Assembly: GCA_015680685.1 (NCBI GenBank)
Contig: MNCI01011448.1
Location: 215,500 to 279,499, forward strand
Direction of reading: 5' to 3'
Source: Gnetum montanum
Lineage: Eukaryota; Streptophyta; Gnetopsida; Gnetales; Gnetaceae
Length of the DNA stretch: 64,000 nucleotides
Shown here piece by piece: positions 10,945 through 23,499 of the stretch (position 1 is its first letter; each line of letters opens with the position of its first letter). The notes beneath the pieces were generated by a model. The model saw only the letters and a list, made by a program, of their open reading frames with translations. It had not been told where the DNA came from and made no database searches. A program made the position numbers and the translations under genes.

Positions 10945-13440
10945 CAACCAACCACCTAAGTACATGGTGCTCAATGAAGAAAAATATAACTTCCTTTGTG
11001 TGAAATTCTAGGTAGGTTTATCTTTAGACCACTGAGAAATGAATGTCGCACAAGGTTATGAAATCATACACTAGAACAAGAGGGAGTACTTTCCTACCCC
11101 CAATGATTTCATTCCACTCACAAACAAGTTCAATTAAGTGGGTCAAATGATCATGACATGATAACTAATTATTAGGATCCATCTTATGCATCCTTCTAGT
11201 AGGCTACCTCTAGTTTCATCCCCTAGTAGTCCCAGCCATCCACCTTTTGTCAGGTGGTTACATCATTTTTGTCACCTCCTAGGTCAACCCTTGTTGTGAC
11301 AAGTCATCAAGTAGACACGCATTAAGTTGCAAGACCATATACCACCCTCCCCCTCTTGAAATCCACACAGTATACACAATCCTTCTTGCTAGCATCCATG
11401 ATGCCAATGCAACATGATGTGCACACTATGTAGACATCCCAATTACCATCAACTTAGATGTCATATGTTCATGCTTGTTTTGTCAACACCCCCTACAATG
11501 GTGCAAGCCACAACTACATGGTGGGCTCCAACCCCTATGCCCATGGTGTAGCACACATAGTCGTATGTGCAAGAGCACATGCAATAGGCACAGCACATGG
11601 TTGCATAGCCTGCAACGAGGCCATGGGCCACTCAAGTAGGACAATAGGCAACACAACTAGTTTACCCTACTGTAGCTACCCCGAGCTTGGACCAAGCATT
11701 CCAGCTCATTCAAACGCTCACTAAGGAGGTTAAGTGGCTCAAAGCATCCTCCTCCAAAATAGTCCATGTGATGAACTTTTACCAAGATGACCCAATTAGT
11801 CCTATGGTCCCATCACTAACCCTACCTCCTAGGATCCAACTTCCCCAATTCACTAAATACAATGGTGAATGGAATCCTAACACACATCTAGTGACCTTTC
11901 ATTCTAAATTCCTTCTATTATAGGGATGTCCACATGCAATCATTCATGCATTTTTCATGTCCTTGACCTTCAAGGCACTAGATTGGTACTGCATGCTCCC
12001 CAAGGCCTCCATATCTTCCTTGGAGGAATTGCTGAGTTAGTTCATCACTTGCTTTAAGTAAAAATTGAAGCCTAAGGTAATCATAAATTAATTAATGCAA
12101 ATCAAGTAGGGCCACTTAGAGCCTATGCAAAAATTCATTGAGCACTAGAGTGCTACACTTAATGAAATTCACGAGCCCATCATGAAAACCCACTTACTGG
12201 CCATTTTCAAAGGTGTAGTAAATGACTTCATCAAGTCAAAGTTGTATTACCTTTCCCTTCACTCCTTGAGCTAGGCATTTTCTTAAACAAAGAGCATTCA
12301 AGATGTAGTAGAGGCTAGTAAGGATCTAGCCTATGTGGCCTACAAAAATGCACATGCAAAGAAGGACAAGGAAAAGGGCAAGATAACAAAAACTATTGTA
12401 ATGGTGGACAATGAGACCAAGTTGAACAATGCCAAATCAATGTCCAAGGCACCTAAGGCCTTGACCAATAATAAGGCATCTAGCTTTGGCACTACAGTGA
12501 CTAACCAATCTTCACCATCAACATCCATAGGGCAAGCTACCCTAATGCCAAACTTTGAGTACAAGGATCACTCAAAGTACACAATGTTTTCCATCAAGCC
12601 ATCAAAGCTCTTGGTACAACTACTTAACTCTTGGTGCATCCAATATAAGTAGATGTCTAAAGATGCTTGTAAGCCACATGATCACTACTATGAGCTCCTT
12701 AGATACCCATTAGCATCCATGCCAAATGAACCTCTAATTCCTAAGTATTTCAGGTTGGATCGATTCTGCCATTACCATCAACTACCCAACCATGACATAG
12801 ACTTCTACATGGTCCTACAGAATGACATACAATGCATTATTGACCAAGGTCAACTAGTCCTTGATGCAACCAATCCAGTTCACCCAAAAAATCAATCAAT
12901 GAAGGTCTACAAATACCCTCTCAATGCAATTGATGTAGCCTATGTTATCAATGCCATTAATTTTGATGATGATTTAGAATTGGCACAAGAACTATTCATG
13001 GTTTGTATGCCCTTTGGTAACATTGAGGCCTCATCAACATCAACTAGTTCAATGTTTCTTTTTGTCATTAGAGCATCACCTCAGGTGTCCATGATATCCT
13101 TTGTCATTAAGGCCCAGTAGTACATTGCAATGATAGCAACTCAGATACCCTTTATCATTAGGGTGCCTCAACATGTAAAATTTTTACCTACTCAGAGTCT
13201 AGTTGTGGGGACTGCATCAAGCCCTACTCACCTAAGGCATCATCCCACATACAATAATAGGTAGTCTAGGTGGTAGCCCAGGAGGCCCAACACATGCCTT
13301 GTTGACAAAATGATTAGGGAACACCTAGTTCTAGGCCCACCTAAGCCTATCCCCTTATTTTCCATTCCTATGGCCGTGTTGGCTAGAACATCCACCATAA
13401 GCAATCAACAACCAAGCACTAAGGCTTAAAAGTAGGCAAA
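10945..13440 (+). pseudogene. Element N gag, decayed
   Basis: Frames spread over about 2.5 kb match M and O. Visible blocks: KYMVLNEEKYNFLCVKF near the start; LPQFTKYNGEWNPNTHLVTF with FKALDWYCMLPKASISSLEE, the Retrotrans_gag core (11840-12030); a lysine-rich AYKNAHAKKDKEKGK stretch (12335); and the knuckle FCHYHQLPNHDIDFYMVLQN at about 12760-12820, a C-x-x-H-x4-H-x4-C type with the last cysteine changed to tyrosine. Many stops are TAG or TAA at expected Gln codons (for example LLS-stop-FITCFK-stop). Gag builds the particle and packages RNA. No intact frame remains. Confidence 0.8.
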
Positions 13441-13639
13441 GTAAGCCAAGCCCAAATCTCCTCCCTGAGATATCTATCTCTTGGGTCGCATGGAGGAGAT
13501 GAACACCAACAAAGCAACTAACAGTGGTAAAGATTTTCTAAATGCATTGGCACAAGTCAAACAAGCTCTAAAACAAAAAAAAATTGAGACTATACGACTT
13601 AGTCATGACCTCCTCTGCTCACCATGAAACATTAGTTCG

Positions 13640-14456
13640 CATGTTGACCTCCATTCCTGTTAAGGAGGACATCCCAATAGATGAATAATTCATCCATGTT
13701 GTGATGCTTCCCCCTACATCACAAGAATTAAGTTCAACATATCTAGCATTTTGTGATGAGGTGATTAAGGTTGATCCTAAAAAGGATCAGGTCATCACTG
13801 CACCAATGTTCATAAAAATATGCATAGGGCAATGCAAGATTCGAAGGGTGCACATAAACGATGGGTTAGCAACTAACATCATCCCATTCCCAATAGCTAA
13901 CCAACTTGGTCTTGCCAACCAAATCAAACCATGAAAACAATATGCTTGAAGTCCTTTAATGGATTATGCATTGTTGTAAGGGGGATGGTCATGATAACTT
14001 TCATGGTAGGAGAGTAGTTCCCCACAACCACTAAATTCAATGTCATTAAGGAGATTCCCAAGTTCAACTTGATCCTGGGAAGGCCTTGGCTAGCCCAATT
14101 ATGATTTGTCTCCTCCCTCATCCACCAAGAAATCCACCTTTCGTATGAAGGTGGAGAAGTAATTATACATGGTAACAATGTAGCCCCTATAACCATTAAT
14201 AATCTTGAAATAAAACAAGGGTCAGAGGTAGAGTTCACCGATGACATGCCACCCATGAAGAACGAGGGTCAACCTTGTCCGACAAATGCACTCGAGGAAT
14301 AAAAAGAGGCTAACGACCTCCCTAGTGAAGCTCTATAAGCAAAGTTTCCCTTTATCATCATGAACAAGGGTCTAGGTGAATATCTCCTCAAGCTACCTAG
14401 GCCCTATGCATCCCCTAACCCACATCAGGTTAGGAAGCAACTACATGACTAAGGCA
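13640..14456 (+). pseudogene. Element N aspartic protease, decayed
   Basis: The frame 13701-13934 contains RRVHINDGLATNIIPFPIAN, the retropepsin active-site loop; O has VDSGVVTNVIP at the same site. Downstream, in shifted frames, come the I-L-G-R-P/A-W-L-A-Q motif, the H-Q-E-I-H/L-x-Y block and the conserved end around YASPNPHQVRKQ (14404-14440). Catalytic D-S-G has become N-D-G-L. The sequence then runs into a spacer rather than directly into RT, as in elements with a PR-RT intron. Confidence 0.75.
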
Positions 14457-15189
14457 CCCCCTTAGTTCAACATGTACTAGGCACCTACTTGTCCCTAATC
14501 TTTGCATGCCCCATTTTTCTTTCTCTTGCATGACTACATTTCGCATGGTTTCTTGTATTTTTGCATCATCTATTTTATTAGGCATTCGTTTCTTTTGTCT
14601 ATGCATTTTCCTTTAGCTTTCTTACGCATTGAAAAACACTAAAATACATAAAAATTATAAAATTCAAAATTGTAAAAAGAATCAACATATGGCCCACCAC
14701 AGCCTAAAATCAGCCACTTTTTTGCATTGCCATGGCCCAAAAAGACTTTAAACTAGTATACATCCCTCTACGGCCTAAACTTAACAACCCTTTTTCTTCT
14801 AGTGCATCGGCCTAGAATGGCCTAAAACTATCGCCATGGCCCACCATGGCTAAAATTGGCAACACCTTGTCTTTTTATTCATGGCCCAAAATGGCCTTAA
14901 ACTAGCAATTGTCATAGCTTGAAATGGCCCTAAACTATGCAATGGCCCTCTCACCATAGCCTTAAATTGGCATGAGGCCTGCAAAGGGCCAAATCACATT
15001 AATCAATTGCATCACTAGCATGTAATACTTAGTAAGATAAACACAAAACTTTACATAATATGCAATCCACATAGTAAAGGGAGCTTGTCATTAATCCATT
15101 TTCATTAATTCATCAACAAAATACATGGCATGACTATACAAAAAAAATGGCCAAAAATGCAAAATTGCCCAATAGCAAGGCTACATCAG
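14457..15189 (+). repeat. Post-protease spacer with minisatellite (element N)
   Basis: From 14690 to 14965 there are imperfect units ATGGCC-x-AAATGGCC-TTAAACTAGCA, about 25-35 bp each. M has the same block at 32865-33115 and O at 48425-48605. The rest, to 15189, is AT-rich and includes the 3' flank of the antisense gene. It may form the 5' part of a PR-RT intron. Confidence 0.7.
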
Positions 15190-15195
15190 GACTGC

Positions 15196-18100
15196 TTAGC
15201 TAGTGGTGTTTGGTGAGGGTTAAGGCTCATCTTCCTCTTCCTCTAACTCCACTAGGCCTTGCAGCATTGTTTGGTGCCTACTCAAAGCAACACAAGAGAA
15301 AAAATCAATTAATAAATGCATAACATGCAAAACTAAAATAAAAGCACAAAATATCAAAAAATAACTAACCTAAGAGGGTCCCACATCCATCTTTGAAGGC
15401 AATCTATCAAAGCCTTCCTCCAAGCATTGGAGGATTTTAGCCTCTAATAGCTATGTCCAGTCCTCCTAGCCAAAGTTAATACTTGCAAGGGTCTTACCTT
15501 TGTCCATGGTGGTCCATGTGGGTGCCTACATAAAAAATGTAGTAGAGAAAACCTCCCCTAAGGGCACAACAATCTACCTCTCTTGAGACCCACTCACTAA
15601 TATATGATGAGAAAATAATTTATAAGCTAGTGTCCCCCAAATTGCCTTGAGGAACATATCGTAGCAACATCATCAATGGACTCTTCCTTATACCATTTAA
15701 GGTATGTGTCTCACTCATTCTTGTAGTAGTACTTGTGGTTCTTCTAAGTCTACCCCCATTGATACACCTTTGTGTTATAATCTTTTCAATCCTAATTTTT
15801 TTGGGCAAGCAAGTCCATTTGCAACCTTTGCTTAATGATCTCTTTGGTGGACTCATTCTTGCCCTATAATGCCAACCAGTACCTAGCATAGTCAATCTTG
15901 GTTTTCCACTAAGTACTATTCCCTTCTACATGAGTCACAAGGAATTCATAACAAGACTGCAAGTCCCCCATCTTGGCATCCTAGCTCACCACTCTATCCT
16001 CAAGCTCATGTACCCACTTCCATAGATACTCGTTAATGCACTCACAAACCCATAGTGCTTTCACACTTGAAAGCGTGTACTTCCTCACCACCTCATAGAT
16101 GTGGTGGGGTACTTTCTCCACCTTAGGAAGAAACTTGGGGATGCCATCCACCCTAGCCACCCTTCCCAAATCCCAACGAAGCTTAGAACTTGATGGAATA
16201 CAACAAGAAAAACAAAATTAGCCATAAACTAAGCATCAAATCAATAAAGCAAGAAAAGCAAAGAAAAATCACATACATACCAAGCTCAAGATTCAGCTAC
16301 TATAGTCAATCCACCATCTCCTCAACTAGACATTCCATAAAGTTGAACTTATCAAGAGCCTCTACCCATGGCTCCATGTAGTAGGTAGATGTGGAAGCCA
16401 GATTACTAGTAGGTACCTCTACAGTTGCAAGGTAATAACACATTTAGCAATAGTCGAGTAGCTAAAGATGAAAGAGTAGAAAGAGAGCAATAAAAAATGG
16501 CAATGCAGAACACATACCTAGCAAACCCTTAGGTGTGAGAGTGAGGGATCACCTAGCTACACACCATCAAAGAGGTTGTCAAAATCATCCTCATTGGGGT
16601 GAAGCAGTCCCTCCTCATCTAACTGTTGGAGGACCTCTATAGCCTCACATAGCTCCTCATCTTGTGTTTCTTCCTCCTTAACTTGAGGAGGAGCCTCCTC
16701 TACTACTACTTCTACCATTGCTCTAGTAGCCCTCTCACCTAATTGCAATAATTCACACACATGACAGGTTTAGCATGATAAGCTTAGCATAACAACTTAG
16801 CATAATATAGCATAAAAACATAAACATATAAAATGCAAAAGAAAAATGCATCCTATAATTTGTACTAACCTACTAGATCCATGTGCAAATCTCAAAACTT
16901 CAAGTGGATCTTCTTGACACTTATCCTTTCAACCTTTCATGCAGGCTCCTCTATGAGACATGGCCTCTTAATATTTGCCCGAATGATCCCACCATCTTAG
17001 CAATGTAACGCTCCACCCTGGCCGCATTCCTAGTACCAGTTGGTGGAGGCTCACCTACACTATCATGTGAGTAGTGAGATCACCTCGAGGGACCTTTAGT
17101 CATTATGGAAAATGACTCACCAGTCACCTCTAGGGGATCCTACACTAAATAGGTGCTTGATCCACAACTTTGATAGCTATGTGTGATCCTACACCATCCA
17201 TCATCTATCCTCATGAACCACCAATAACTCTACAAACCTTCATAGGTAGCCTACAAAGAAGGCAAAGTGCACATGCAACCTCACCTAGAGGTTGTGGTGC
17301 AACTTGATGATCTTGGCATGCAGGCCACCGACAAGGTGAGAGGCCTAGTTGTACCTTGTACCCTCCTCTAGCACATCCCTCATCACTCGAGCCTACTCTA
17401 CCTTAATGATTTTTTCTTAGGAGAGTAACTTTGAGAATGCATGGGCATGGAAGAGAGGGCAAAGTTCATGGACCATGGGCACATGCACATTCTTAACAAG
17501 TATGCATTTTTGAGATCAAGAAGTGCCTAGCAACTCTTCAATATCACCTCGGTGATCCACCTTTTTGTTGGTCTTATCAATGACCAATGGGCCATCAGAG
17601 AAAAGGCCAACAAGGTTTGCAAAGAAGTCATTAGTGAGGTCCAAGACCACCCTCACACCACATACCCACATGACAAAGTAATGAGCATTGTTACTGAAGG
17701 AATCGACAATGGTAACCATTTCAATTACCAGGATGCCTAGGCTAAGTGCCAAGAAAAGGTCCATTAGCCCAAATTGCGTAAGCCTACTGGTGAACTCCAC
17801 TAGGGCCTCATGTTAAAACCAATTATACACACCCTCATCATTCCCATACTTCATAATGAGGATGGCCTTAATGCAACCCATGGCTACTACTATGACCTCT
17901 CCTAAAGTGACTGCAGTTGTAATACAGGCAAAGAAAATAATGTTAGGAAAAGGAGCAAATGCATGAGAGCAAAGTGATAAACTACTTACATAGGACAAAA
18001 GGCGTGCATGATGGTGTTGGTGGAACTGATGCCTCCTTGATGCTAGGCACACTATCCATCCACTTCACATCCAACTAGCCATGGGCCCAACACCTCTTGT

Positions 18101-18773
18101 AGGCCTTCAGATATTGACAAGGGTACTTCACCAAGTCAAATCCAATCTACCTGATCATCCCCACATGAATGCTCTTGCAGGTTGAAAATTACATCAGGGT
18201 AGTGCACATCACGTTTAGGGCTCCCTCCTCATCATGTATGCCATGCTCACCAATGCTAACCCTAGCAATAAACATGATTAATTAGCATCTTCATATATGA
18301 AAAATCATAGGAACACTTACCCTCTTGCATAGTATGCTATCCTAGGTGGGTTCTAAAACAAGGTATGCACATGTCAAGTAATAAAGAGAGTGTTGTTCTT
18401 GCTATAGCAACTAAACTTTGACATTTTCCTAATCCTGGACAAAGGCCTAACACCCTTAGGGCCTTGGCCTAAACCTCCTACTTCACCATCACTAGTAGTT
18501 GGCTCATCAGACATGAACCTCAGAATGCTCTGGTTTGCCCAAGGCAACAATGTCTCCATAATGACACCAACAACTTTTTTAGTTAAGTGTGACCATATCA
18601 TCACATTGCAGTGTTGGACCAAGAATTCTAGAAACTCATGTGCTCCTCACCAAAACTATACCACTTGGTGATCCAACTATGTATCTAGTGCGAGCATGTC
18701 TAGGATAGACTCACTCATATAGTAGAGGATGCCAACAAGCTCCACCTTGATGAGGATTGGCTTTAACAATACC
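15196..18773 (-). pseudogene. Antisense multi-exon gene inside element N (copy 1)
   Basis: Antisense to the retrotransposon, between protease and RT. Exons inferred by comparison with copy 2: 18773-18321, 18261-17990, 17916-16870, 16738-16518, 16424-16281, about 16188-15370, and 15277 to about 15196. Donors at the ends of exons 1-6 are GTAAGT, GTAAGT, GTTAGT, GTATGT, GTATGT and GTTAGT. Acceptor AG is seen before exons 1, 2, 4 and 7; before exons 3 and 5 CAG has become CAA. Recognisable stretches: SRIRKMSKF, SCTPFVL, GVRVVLDLTNDFFANL, EEGLLHPNEDDFDNLFDG, KVEKVPHHIYEVVRKYT. The product would be about 1000 residues. No domain is recognised with confidence; a remote link to putative plant transposon proteins is possible. 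Several TAG stops show decay. Confidence 0.78.
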
Positions 18774-21180
18774 CTGTAACCACAAAAGCAACAAAATAGG
18801 AAAGCATTATTATACATGAGATGTACCAAAATACATTACATTACATAGCCAAATTAGCAAAGTTAGCATAGGGTAATATAACTTAGCAAAAATACATGTC
18901 CTTAGGGTCCCTTGTGGGCCTTATTGGAATAGGACATTGATACATACATTTAATGCACCTAGTGCTCACTGGGACAACACTAACATAGCACTAGCATTTT
19001 TGCTTTACATTCACATGTTGTGCATTGTCTCAGTTTGCATGTCTAGCACATTTAACATGTTCTATTTGCAAGTTTGGCATTTTATCAAAGCTTTGGTACA
19101 CTTATCATTTCATTTTACATGTTGCATTTTAACATTTTATGTTCACACACTTAGCATTTTCACACTTAAGCATTTTTGCCTTTGGTATTTATTTCTACAC
19201 TTGGCATTTCATTTTTATGCTTAGCAAATTTTCAAATTTTTTCTAACTCTAGGTAGTATAGCCTGGAGTACCCAAAAAAAATTTCTAACTCTAGATTACC
19301 CCTCCTTGAGAGCATAACCTAGGTAAATCATAAAAAATTCAAACTATTGGCTACGCTCCCTAGTAAGCATAACTGCCAGGAATCATAAAATTCTAACTAT
19401 CAGTTATGCTCCCCAGGGATTGTAGCCTCTAAAATCACAAAAATTTCTAACTGTTGACTATGCTTCCTAGGGAGTGTATCCTCAAAACATGCAAAAATTC
19501 ACAAAACAAAAACAAACTATTGTGCCAAAGCCATTCACACCATGTGTTGCTTGCCAAAGTGTTGGTCACAATCACGGCCCTCATGGCCACCATCTCTTGC
19601 CCCACCCATGCTCTGATGGTTCACACCTCTCAACCGCATTGTGCTATAGGGTACACTTGCCTTATGGCTCCTCACATGTCCCCTACCACTAAGCCCCATC
19701 CAAAAGAAAAAAATATTGCAAAAAGAAACCCTTGTCACTTTGCCTCCCAGTGCTCTAGCACTAAACCCTCGTCATGTGGAGAGCAACCCATGGTGGCTGC
19801 CAACACCTGTTTCCCTTCCTACCATGACATAACATTAAAAAAATCATAGAGCCTTACTTATCAACCACAGCCTTCCCTAAGCCATAGTCACTAAACACTT
19901 GTCCTTGCCTTTTTCCCCTATACACATCAGCAACACAAGACAAAAGAAATCATGGTCATGCACAAACCTACAACCCTCTCATCTATGGCTAAACAACCCA
20001 CCATGATCACCGTAGCCTCTGCTAAGGCCTACCCTAATAAAAAAAGGGGGACAAGGGGGTCCCATGACCCCTTTCATCCAAGTCACAGTTGCCTTGGCCA
20101 TGGCCACAAAACCCTTGTTATTTTTTCCCTTTCCAATACCCTAGCCACAACTAGAAAATCCCCATTTTTCCTTACCCCATGCCCCACATAACACCAAGAA
20201 TGAAATCCTTTCCCCATGTAACCATGAAACCCAATCACCCATGCACACATAGTGTGTGCACAAAATGTAGAGAAAGAGAAAAAATAGGAAAGAAAAATCC
20301 TCATCACCCACAAAGGCACCCTCTCTCCTCCCAATGGTGGTAGCCCTAGTAGCCATGGTGGTAGTAGTCCCTTACAAGGTAGATCACCCCAAAGCCTAAA
20401 ACCCCAATGAAATGCAAAGCAGAAAAGACAAGACAAGATAAAGTAAAAAACTACATAAGGGTAGAGCATAGCAAGGTACCTAGTAGATGGTATCTCTCTC
20501 CATTCCTCCATGCATGGCCAGGGTAGAAATCTTACTTCTTTCTCTCCCTTTTCCACATTGATGAGCCCAAGGTGTTAATGTTCACTTTGGTATGTCATGC
20601 TAGCTATCATGCTCTAGGTGCTACATTGTGGCTTTACTCCTTGCTCCAACTACACTGCACTTTGTAACTTTTCATTTTTACTTTGGAAAATGACAATTTG
20701 ACCTTGGTGAAATGTGCATATATACCCTTCCAGGGTAAGAAAATGTGCTACCTACCAAGATAATGTCCCATACTTAGGCAAATTTTCTAGGTTTTTCCTA
20801 AGCATAGCAAGGGACTGAGCATAGCAAGGGGTGAGTGTAGCAACAAGAGTTGGCAAAGTTTTGAACCTTTTTCTAGTAGTCCCCAGTCTTAGAAACTTTT
20901 TTGAATTTTTTATGATTGCCCAGTGAATACCTAGCCTAACTTCACATTCTAAGCACTCCTAGCCTTACCTAAACCTATGCAGTTTGCACAAACCATGGTC
21001 CACTATGACCTTTAACTGGCACCCCATGACCTGTCGAAGCCTGAAACCAACCTACATACTTGCTTCTCTAGCTCCATGTTTGCACCCTTAGGTGAATTTT
21101 CATTACATTTCTTTCATAATATTATGCATTTTGACTCTATTTAAGATAGGTGCAACTTGACACTCTTTTTGGTTGTTTTG
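18774..21180 (-). other. Upstream region of antisense gene copy 1, with a conserved hydrophobic ORF
   Basis: About 2.4 kb homologous to 42.95-44.64 kb of O. It includes a minus-strand ORF at 20556-20083 of 157 codons, rich in F, W and L; its middle part (GFRLWGDLPCKGLLPPWLL) aligns with the plus-strand ORF at 43365-43577 of O. Near 20510 both copies have a short frame MHGGM..(N/D)TI(H/Y)(Q/stop) followed by GTAC, possibly an upstream exon. No promoter was identified. Residual minisatellite units lie at about 20990-21020. Confidence 0.5.
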
Positions 21181-21185
21181 TAGGA
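21166..21185 (+). promoter_or_regulatory. Acceptor-like site upstream of element N RT
   Basis: A T-rich tract ending TTTTGTAG|GA (AG at 21182-21183). The same signal with similar context occurs in O (minus, AG at 42627-42626) and M (AG at 33200-33201), just before where RT begins or should begin. Pea Ogre elements splice an intron between protease and RT; this is a candidate 3' splice site for the same arrangement. A matching donor was not fixed. Confidence 0.5.
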
Positions 21186-21249
21186 TTTTTGGTAAGATTA
21201 CAACATGAGCATGTGCAGGAATCTTCATTCACCTCTGGCCCTTATTTGG

Positions 21250-22700
21250 CCTCATGGTAACCTCACATGATACATTGATACTGAATGCCTAGATCTTGAG
21301 CCTAGAGCCTATAATAAACATATAACATCCATAGAGGTTCCGCTAGACTCACCAGACCATCTAGTTAGGGCTCTAGATCTAAAGGCAAGTGACATCACTA
21401 AGGATCCTCTCATTGAAGTCCTTGTAATGACATGTAGTGGCAAGGAAAAAACATTGAAACTTAGTTCTTTGTTAGAGCCTCAACATGCCCAAAAAATCAC
21501 AAAAACACTCAATGACAACATCAAAGCATTTTCATGGTCCTACGAAGACATGCCATGCCTAAATCCTCACATAGTATAGCACAATATAATCCTTGATCCT
21601 TGCATAAAACTAGTTAAGCAAAAAGCCCACAAGGTTAGGCTTGAGATGGCATTAGCAGTCTGTAATGAAATCACCAAGCTTTACAAAGCTAGCTTCATCT
21701 AGGCCATTAACTATGTAGATTAAGTCTCTAACATTGTGATTGTACACAAGAAAAATGGATGCATATGCATTTTCATAGACCTCTGGGACCTTAACAAGGT
21801 GACCATTAAAGAAAACTTCATGTTGCCTAGTATTGATCAATTGGTCGATACTATGGCTGGTCATGCCTTGTTGTCCTTTATGGATGGGTTCTCTAGTTAC
21901 AACTAGATTTGGATCGACCCGGAGCACCAACTCAATACTACCTTCATAACCCCTTAGGATATGTTTTGTTACACAATGATAACTTTTAGACTAAAGAATG
22001 TAGGAGCAACATATCAATGCACTATGAATTACATCTTTAGCGATTACTTGCAAGATTTACTCAATGATTACATTGATGACATAGTAGTTAAGTCCAAAAT
22101 AGCACACAACCATGTAGATGACTAAGACCATGTACTCAAACATTGCTCAAGATATGATCTTAGATTGAATCCTAAGAAGTGTGTCTTCATTGTCAAAATA
22201 GGTTACATGCTAGGTTTTGTGGTATTAGAAGTAGGCATATGCATAGTCCTTGATAAGGTTAAGGCCATCATCAACTTAGCTCTGCTGGCTAACCTTAAGG
22301 AGCTACATGGATTACAAGGTAGATTGTAATTCATTCGTAAGTTTATCACATGGTTGACTGACAAGTTGTAGCCCATGAAACATCTACTCAAAAAGAGAGT
22401 CTAATTTGAATGGACACCTCAATGCCAAGCCTCATTTGACAACCTCAAATAGGAGTTGGCTAAACTTCCAACAGTCTACCCTCCACAAGGATATAAATCA
22501 TTCTACATCTACCTTGCAACCTCTGACATATCCATCACTTCTTTACTTTGCCAAAAGCAAGATGATGGCTCAAAGGTCCCTGTATATTACCTAAGAAATG
22601 CGTTAGTGGCCCATGAAGAAAAATACAATGATGTGGAGAAGAATTTCCTTGCTTTAGTCTTTGCACTTAAGAAGTAGGGACACTATATTTTCCATAGCTA
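21250..22700 (+). pseudogene. Element N reverse transcriptase and first RNase H, decayed
   Basis: Blocks in order: ITKLYKASFI, IDLWDLNKVTIKENFMLPSI, ALLSFMDGFSSYN-stop-I (normally F-x-G-Y-N-Q-I), LKNVGATYQ, and the catalytic YIDDIVVK at 22069-22092, where the two aspartates are kept. The thumb and RNase H-like part follows with VPVYYLRNALVAHEEKY, NDVEKNFLALVFALKK and a TAG where O has tryptophan. The enzyme copies element RNA into DNA. Stops at former Gln and Trp codons inactivate it. Confidence 0.85.
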
Positions 22701-23420
22701 GGTAAACATCATTTGCAAATGCAATGTACTCTAGGCAATTACTACAAACGTTTATGAAAGTAGTTGAATTGCACAATGCAAAGCAATAACTACAAATTTT
22801 GACCTGCACTTCATAGCACAAGCATCAACTAAAGGTCAAGAAATAGCCACACAACTCACTACTTTGCCAGTAAACAATCAAGCAATGATAGATCCAGAAT
22901 TTCTAGATGAGCATGTTAGTAGCATAGCCTAGTGCTTGCCAACTTTGAGGTGATCTTACACTTCAATGATGCTTCAACCTTTTAAGGGGTAGTGCCATTG
23001 CTATTATCATGTTCCCCTCGAGGGAGATTTGACCCTTCACTTATCACTTTGTATTTTCTTGCACCAACAATGTAGTGGAGTATGAAGGTCTCCTTATAGG
23101 AATCTTAGTATCCCACAACCTAGGAATTCAAAACTTAGTAATTTTTAGGTGATTTGTAATTAGCCATTAACCAAGTTACAAAGGTTTATACCTGCAAAGC
23201 ACAACACTTACAACCTTACTGCGACTTGGCAAAGCACTTGCTCAAACAATTTGCAACCATAGATATCCAACATATTCCTCGTAATGAGAATTCCATTGTC
23301 GATACATTAGCCACGCTAGCCTTAATCATTGCACCTAACATGTTTCATGTCTTAAATGCCTTAGTAATGGATTACAATGAGTGCATCACATAAACAACTA
23401 AAATTACATCTATAGTTACA
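22700..23420 (+). pseudogene. Element N second (archaeal-type) RNase H, decayed
   Basis: A second RNase H follows the first: a stretch resembling FxDASTFxG, then SCTNNVVEYEGLLIGILVSH at 23062-23121, LGIQNLVIF, and an end part resembling H-I-P-R-N-E-N-S-I-V-D-T-L-A near 23270-23320. The T-N-N-x-x-E-Y-E motif in a domain between RT/RH and integrase is the mark of Tat-lineage elements with dual RNase H. Frameshifts and stops are frequent. It would remove RNA from the hybrid during cDNA synthesis. Confidence 0.75.
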
Positions 23421-23499
23421 ACAAGCATGACTCACACATAAGAATGATATGATGACATCAAATCATACCTTCAATAAGGTGAGCCCTTGCAACATTTAA

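Noticed and set aside
21652-21930. Minus-strand ORF of 92 codons at the RT of element N
   Set aside because: Reverse reading of the RT palm; the same shadow occurs in element O.
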